Assembly: GCA_016719535.1 (NCBI GenBank)
Contig: JADJYX010000045.1
Span: 1-64,000, forward strand
Direction of reading: 5' to 3'
DNA: 64,000 nt
Origin: Rubrivivax sp.
GTDB taxonomy: Bacteria; Pseudomonadota; Gammaproteobacteria; Burkholderiales; Burkholderiaceae_C
Part shown: positions 59,640-64,000 of the stretch, piece by piece
How positions within the stretch are numbered: the first letter of the stretch is position 1
Layout: each line of letters begins with the position of its first letter
The notes under the pieces: generated by a model
The model's database searches: none
Told to the model about the DNA's origin: nothing
What the model saw: the letters and a program-made list of their open reading frames with translations, nothing else
Translations under genes and position numbers: made by a program

Positions 59640-62424
59640 CCGCGAGCAGGCGGCGCACCAGCGCCAGCAGCTCGGCCAGCGCCAGCGGCTTGGTCAGGTA
59701 GTGATCGAAGCCCGCCTCGCGCGCGAGCTGCACGTCCTCGGGCATGGCGTTGGCGGTCACCGCCACCGCTGGCACCGCGGCGGCGCGTGCATCCTCGCGC
59801 AGGCGGCGCAGCAACTCGAAGCCATTCATGCCGGGCAGCTGGATGTCCAGCAGCAGCAGATCGGGCGGCCAGTCGCGCGCCAGCGCCAGGCCATCCTCGG
59901 GGCGGTCGACCATGCGCAGCTCGATGCCGTCCAGCGCCGACAGCATGCTTTCCAGCAGCAGCTGGTTGACCGGGTTGTCCTCGACATAGAGCACCCGCCA
60001 GGGCCGGCCGTCGGCGTGCGGCGGCAAGGGCGCACCGGGTGCCGCCACATCCGCCGCCGCGGCCGCGGCTGCGGGCGCGGAGCGCGGCAGTTCCACCCAG
60101 AAGGTGCTGCCCGCGCCGGCTTCGCTGCTGACGCCGATGCGGCCGTGCATCAGCTCGACCAGCGACTTGCTCAGCGCCAGTCCGATGCCCGCGCCCTCCA
60201 CGGCGCCGGCATCGGCATCCAGCCGCTCGAAGGCCTGGAAGAGCCGCTCGCGCTGCGCCGGCGTCAGCCCCGGGCCGGTGTCGACGACCTCGATGCACAC
60301 GGTGGCGGCATCGGCACGCCAGCGCACCCACACCTGACCGCCGTGGCGGTTGTATTTGATGGCGTTGGACAGCAGGTTCAGCAGCACCTGCTGCAGCCGC
60401 GTGGCGTCGGCCAGGGCGGCCGGTTCGTCGCCGGGCGCGGCCGCTGGCTGCAGCGGCTGCACCTGCAGCTGCACGCCGCGCTCGCGCGCCATCGGCTCCA
60501 GCAGCCGGCGGCAGGCGTCGATCAGCGCCTCGACCGCCACCGCCTCCAGCCGCACCGGCAGCGTGCCCGACTCGATGCGCGCCAGGTCCAGCACCTCGTT
60601 GATGAGCACCAGCAGGTGGCGGCCGCCGCGCAGGATGTGCCGTGCGCGCTCGTGCAGCAGCGGCTCGCTGCGGCGGGCGGCATCACGCTCGATCAGCTGC
60701 GCGAATCCCATCACCGCATTCAGCGGCGTGCGCAGCTCGTGCGACATGCGCGAGAGGAATTCCGACTTGGCGCGGTTGGCGCGTTCGGCCTCGTCGCGCG
60801 CGGCGATGAGGCTGCGCTCGGCCGCCTTGCGCGCGGTGATGTCCCAGCCGTAGACCAGATAGCCGTCGAAGCGCCCGTCGGCATCGTGGTGCGGGATGCC
60901 GTGGTCGGCCACCCAGGGCTGGCTGCCGTCGGGCGTGATGACGCGAAACTCGACCTCGAAGGGCGCGCGCCGCGCCAGTGCCTCGTCGAAGACCTGCCGG
61001 CAATGCGCGCGGTCTTCGGCCAGGATGCGGGTGTTCCAGTCTTCGGCCAGCGCCTGCGCCAGCGTGCGGCCGATGCAGCCCAGCCAGCGCTGGTTGAACC
61101 AGGTGGCGCGGCCCTGGTCGTCGACCTGGCAGATGAAGGCCGGCGCGGCGTCGGCCATGGTCCGGAAGCGCGCCTCGCTGGCCACCAGCGCGCGCTGCGC
61201 GGTGACGCTGTCGGTGACGTCGCTGTAGGTGCGCACATGGGCACCATCGGGCGCACGGTGCACCTGCACGTCGAGGATGCGGCCATCGCGGCGCTGGCGC
61301 TGGTAGTGGATGGGCTTCCACAGCTCGGCATCGTCGCCGGTGGCCTGGCGCTCGGCCGCCAGCAACCACTGCGCCTTGTCGGCCCGCGCGATCTCGCCGA
61401 AGATGCCGTGTTCGAGCTGCCAGGCGATCACCTCCTTCAGCAGCGGGCGGCGGCCGAGCAGTTCACCCGGGACCTCCAGCATTTCGGCCGCCCGGCGGTT
61501 CCAGGCCTCGACATGGCCGTCGGGTGCAATGCTCAGCACACCCTGCGCCAGATTCTCGAACGTCGATTCGAGCACGCGCGACTGCGCCGCCAGCCGCTCC
61601 CCGGTTTGCCGCAGCTCGGCGGCGGCCCGCTTGAGCGCGCTGATGTCCGACAACAGGCCGATGGCGCCGATCTTGGTGCCGCGGGCGTCATACAGCGGCA
61701 TCGGGTTGTTCAGGCAGTGCACCAGGCTGCCGTCGCTGCGCCGCAACGCGATCTCGTAGCTGCCGGGCAGGCCCAGGTCGCGGCGGCGCACCTGCTCGCG
61801 GAAGATGGCCGCATTCTCGTCGTCGACGAAGTCGTAGATGCTGCGCCCCAGCAGATCGCTGCGCCGCACGCCCAGCAGGCGGCACATGGCCGGGTTGGCA
61901 TCGGTGGTGCACGCCTCGTTGTCGATCGTCCACACGCCTTCCTCGGCGCGCTCGAGCAGCAAGGCCAGCAGGTTGCGGTTGTGGCGCAGCGCCTGTTCGG
62001 CGGCGTGGCGTTCGCTGATGTCCAGCGCCAGCAGCGTGAAGCCGCCGTCGGGCATGGGTTTGCGGCGCACTTCGATCATGCGGCCGTCGGGCCGCAGGCG
62101 CTCCTCGACACCGGTCTGCGGCTGGGCCATCAGGGCCAGGCGGCGGTCGGTCTCGGCGTCGGCGTCGACGGCGCCGAATTCGCCACGCCGCGCCATCTCC
62201 AGCACCAGGTCGCGCAGGGCCATACCGGGGCGCAGCGGCACGCCGCCCAGCCCCATCAGGTCCACCATGCGGGCATTCCAGGCCAGCAGGCGGTGGCCGG
62301 CATCGAACACGCACAGGCCCTCGTCGACATGGTCGAGCACGCGGCGCAGCAGCAGCGCCTCGGGGCTGCCCGCATCGGCGGGCATCGACGGAGGATCACG
62401 GGCCGGCAAGCTCATCGGCCGCAT
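59629..62424 (-). CDS. multi-PAS hybrid histidine kinase
   Basis: A soluble hybrid kinase of about 931 residues with no membrane helix. Four PAS units can be traced: about 20-140 (LRRVLDHVDEGLCVFDAGHR), 145-265, 285-405 and 410-545 (FRTMADAAPAFICQVDDQGR). Then the His box SRMSHELRTPLNAVMGFAQL, ATPase boxes NLLSNAIKYNRHGG, DTGPGLTP, GAGIGLALSKSLVELMHG, and a receiver domain with Asp in LLLLDIQLPGMNGFELLRRL and Lys in HYLTKPLAL. No separate output domain, so the phosphate likely goes to another protein through a phosphotransfer step. ATG 62424 or 62415 are both possible starts. Convergent with the secretion ATPase. Confidence 0.88.
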
Positions 62425-62485
62425 TCTGGCCTGACGCCGCCGTCCGGCCCGCACCCGCCCGCATGGCGCCGGCAGGCGTGCCGCG

Positions 62486-62797
62486 TCAGAGGCCGAGCAT
62501 GAGCTGCAAGGCCACGATGCCGCCCCAGGCCAGGCCGACGGTCATCAGCAGCAGCACCGTGATGCGCCCCATGCGCGCCAGCGCCGCGACCCCGCTGGCG
62601 GGCGGCGATGCGCGGCGCCGGTGGCGTGCCACCCGCAGCAGCCCCTGCCAGTTGCAGCGGTCGTCGCGGCAGCGGTAGCGGCGCCAGGCGTCGGCGTCCC
62701 AGCGGCGCTTGTCGTTGGCACTGCGCAGCACACGCTTGACGCCGCTGCCGCAATCCGGGCAGCGGCGCAAAATGGGGGTCGGGTCGGCTTCGGGCAC
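62486..62797 (-). CDS. small zinc-ribbon membrane protein
   Basis: A protein of about 103 residues: zinc ribbon with LRRCPDCGSGVKRVLRSAND and RYRCRDDRCNWQGLL (two CxxC-type pairs), then a basic stretch and one membrane segment (RITVLLLMTVGLAWGGIVAL) at the C-terminus. GTG 62797 is the likely start; the frame is open further upstream but that part overlaps low-complexity GC-rich sequence near a G-run. Function unknown. Confidence 0.55.
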   Translation of the reverse strand: MPEADPTPILRRCPDCGSGVKRVLRSANDKRRWDADAWRRYRCRDDRCNWQGLLRVARHRRRASPPASGVAALARMGRITVLLLMTVGLAWGGIVALQLMLGL

Positions 62798-62948
62798 GAT
62801 GGGGGGCGGTGCGAATCCCGCTGCGGACGAATTCTGCCCAGCGCACGGCCGGCGCCCACACCGCCGGCGGCCGCACCGGTACCAGCCGCGACGCAGTTCG
62901 CGCCCGGCGCGGCCGTTCCCCCGCAACCCGGGGGGGGGGCGCCAGCCG

Positions 62949-64000
62949 CTACACCAGGCCGTCGAACAGCCACACGGTGACGGCCCCGCCGGCGGCCACC
63001 GAGCCTTGCTCGTGGCCCAGCACCACCAGCGCATTGGCCTCGCTCAAGCTGCGCAGGATGCCGGCGCCCTGGGCACCGGTCAGCCGCACCTGCCAGGCGC
63101 CGTCGGCGCCACGTTCGACGATGCCGCGCTGGAATTCGGTGCGACCCGGGCGCTTGCGGATGGCGCTGGTGCACGGCAGCTGCAGCGTCGGCAGCGGTTC
63201 GGGCGTGGCGCCGGCCAGCACCAGCAGCGCCTCGCGCGCAAAGGCGTAGAAGGTGACCAGCGCCGCCACCGGGTTGCCCGGCAGCGCGAACAGCCAGGCG
63301 CGGCGCCCCTCGGCCCCATGCAGCGGCCCGAAGGCAAAGGGCCGGCCCGGGCGCATCGCCACCTTCCAGAAGGCGACGTCGCCGAGTTCGGCCATCAGCG
63401 TGCGCGTGTAGTCGGCGTCGCCGACGCTCACCCCGCCGCTGGTCAGCACCGCATCGGCCTCGGCCACGGCGCGCTCGAAGGTGGCGCGCAGCGCCGCCGG
63501 GTCGTCTCTCACCAGGCCGAGGTCGACGACCTCGCAGCCCAGGCGCTGCAGCGCGCCGGTCAGGCTGTAGCGGTTGCTGTCGTAGATGCAGCCCGGCGCC
63601 AGCGGCTGCCCCGGCGCCTGGACCTCGTTGCCGGTGGAAAACAGCGCCACGCGCAGACGCCGCCGCACCGCCACCACCGCGTGGCCGAGCGAGGCCACCA
63701 GCCCCAGATCGGCCGGCCTGAGCACGCGCCCGGCGCGCAGCGCGGCGCGGCCACGGGCCAGGTCCTCGCCCTGCCGGCGGCGGTTTTCGCCGGCGCGGAT
63801 GACGCCGGGCGCGATGCTCACCTGCGCCCCGTCGGCACGGCACAGCTCCTGCGGCACCACGGTGTCGCAGCCGGCGGGCATCACCGCGCCGGTCATGATG
63901 CGCAGGCACTGGCCGGCGGCCACCACGCCGGGCCAGGGCGTGCCGGCATGGACGGTGCCCACGCTGTGCAGCACCGTGGGCCCGTCGGCGCGCAGCGCGG
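62949..64000 (-). CDS. moeA: molybdopterin molybdenumtransferase MoeA, 5' end outside window
   Basis: MoeA inserts molybdate into adenylylated molybdopterin. Visible parts: RIMTGAVMPAGCDTVVPQEL, RVALFSTGNEVQAPGQPLAP, YDSNRYSLTGALQRLG, LTSGGVSVGDADYTRTLM and FALPGNPVAALVTFYAF, then the C-terminal domain. About 350 codons are inside the window; the reading frame stays open to the right edge, so the start lies beyond. The C-terminus WLFDGLV is close to normal. Adjacent 62930-62938 is a G-run that may hold a base-calling error but lies outside the gene. Confidence 0.93.
   Translation of the reverse strand, partial: ALRADGPTVLHSVGTVHAGTPWPGVVAAGQCLRIMTGAVMPAGCDTVVPQELCRADGAQVSIAPGVIRAGENRRRQGEDLARGRAALRAGRVLRPADLGLVASLGHAVVAVRRRLRVALFSTGNEVQAPGQPLAPGCIYDSNRYSLTGALQRLGCEVVDLGLVRDDPAALRATFERAVAEADAVLTSGGVSVGDADYTRTLMAELGDVAFWKVAMRPGRPFAFGPLHGAEGRRAWLFALPGNPVAALVTFYAFAREALLVLAGATPEPLPTLQLPCTSAIRKRPGRTEFQRGIVERGADGAWQVRLTGAQGAGILRSLSEANALVVLGHEQGSVAAGGAVTVWLFDGLV

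Overview
The window is GC-rich chromosomal DNA from a betaproteobacterium. The most likely placement is Burkholderiales, near the Rubrivivax/Leptothrix/Sphaerotilus group. Evidence is the gene order glyA-nrdR-(minor pilins)-ribD-ribB-ribH-nusB, the tolQRA set, a PEP-CTERM protein, TRAP and Dpp-type transporters, and the very high GC of third codon positions. No rRNA, tRNA or CRISPR array was seen. Many genes (about 16) are split by single-base indels, often at short homopolymers, in housekeeping and accessory genes alike. I treat these mainly as base-calling errors and give each gene's full restored span.

Layout. 1-6.3 kb: 3' part of glyA, nrdR, then six type IV minor pilin genes. 6.3-11.5 kb: riboflavin genes (ribD, a PEP-CTERM gene, a ribB with a degenerate RibA half, ribH), nusB and an aminotransferase. 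11.7-15.5 kb: a Ser/Thr kinase, ybgC, tolQ, tolR, tolA. 15.5-21.2 kb: a peptide ABC transporter (dppBCDF-like, minus strand) with its divergent binding protein. 21.3-33.4 kb: an orphan nucleotidyltransferase-fold protein, a prolidase-like amidohydrolase, two flavin oxidoreductases (one fused to a TVP38 membrane domain), a DUF3047 protein, a CDP-alcohol phosphatidyltransferase, pyroglutamyl peptidase, and a PmrAB/QseBC-like two-component system divergent from eptA and a PAP2 phosphatase. 33.5-35.7 kb: an unusual protein that joins a degenerate PilT/PilU-type ATPase to a TIR domain. 35.65-39.3 kb: a full-length 5-oxoprolinase gene (oplA).

39.28-53.31 kb is a 14-kb integrative element of visibly lower GC, bounded by a 13-bp direct repeat (TCCAGAACTGCCA). 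It integrated inside the first codons of oplA: the original oplA start is stranded at the far end beside its upstream partner, a racemase gene, and the element supplies a replacement start codon and N-terminus. A tyrosine integrase lies at the right end, and paired GTTGACA-like repeats with 11-bp spacing sit at both ends. The cargo is a tightly coupled minus-strand operon: a beta-class DNA methyltransferase, a PLD-helicase resembling Dnd restriction enzymes, a 70-aa protein, a DndD-like ATPase, a small DndE-position protein and an 886-aa protein combining an RNAP alpha-CTD-like module, a sigma region-4-like helix-turn-helix and winged-helix repeats. No sulfur-transfer gene (DndC or IscS-like) is present. 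An IS66 element (2,509 bp, 8-bp target duplication GCTGCGTA) sits exactly between the last two genes and destroyed an ATGA stop/start overlap.

After the element come the racemase, a divergent TRAP transporter (dctPQM-like; with oplA and pcp this suggests pyroglutamate or hydantoin-type metabolism), a GspE/PilB-family ATPase with MshEN-like domains, a multi-PAS hybrid histidine kinase, a small zinc-ribbon membrane protein and moeA, which runs off the window. The two items most worth attention are the pseudo-PilT/TIR fusion and the Dnd-like operon that carries a methyltransferase and a sigma-like protein in place of phosphorothioation genes.
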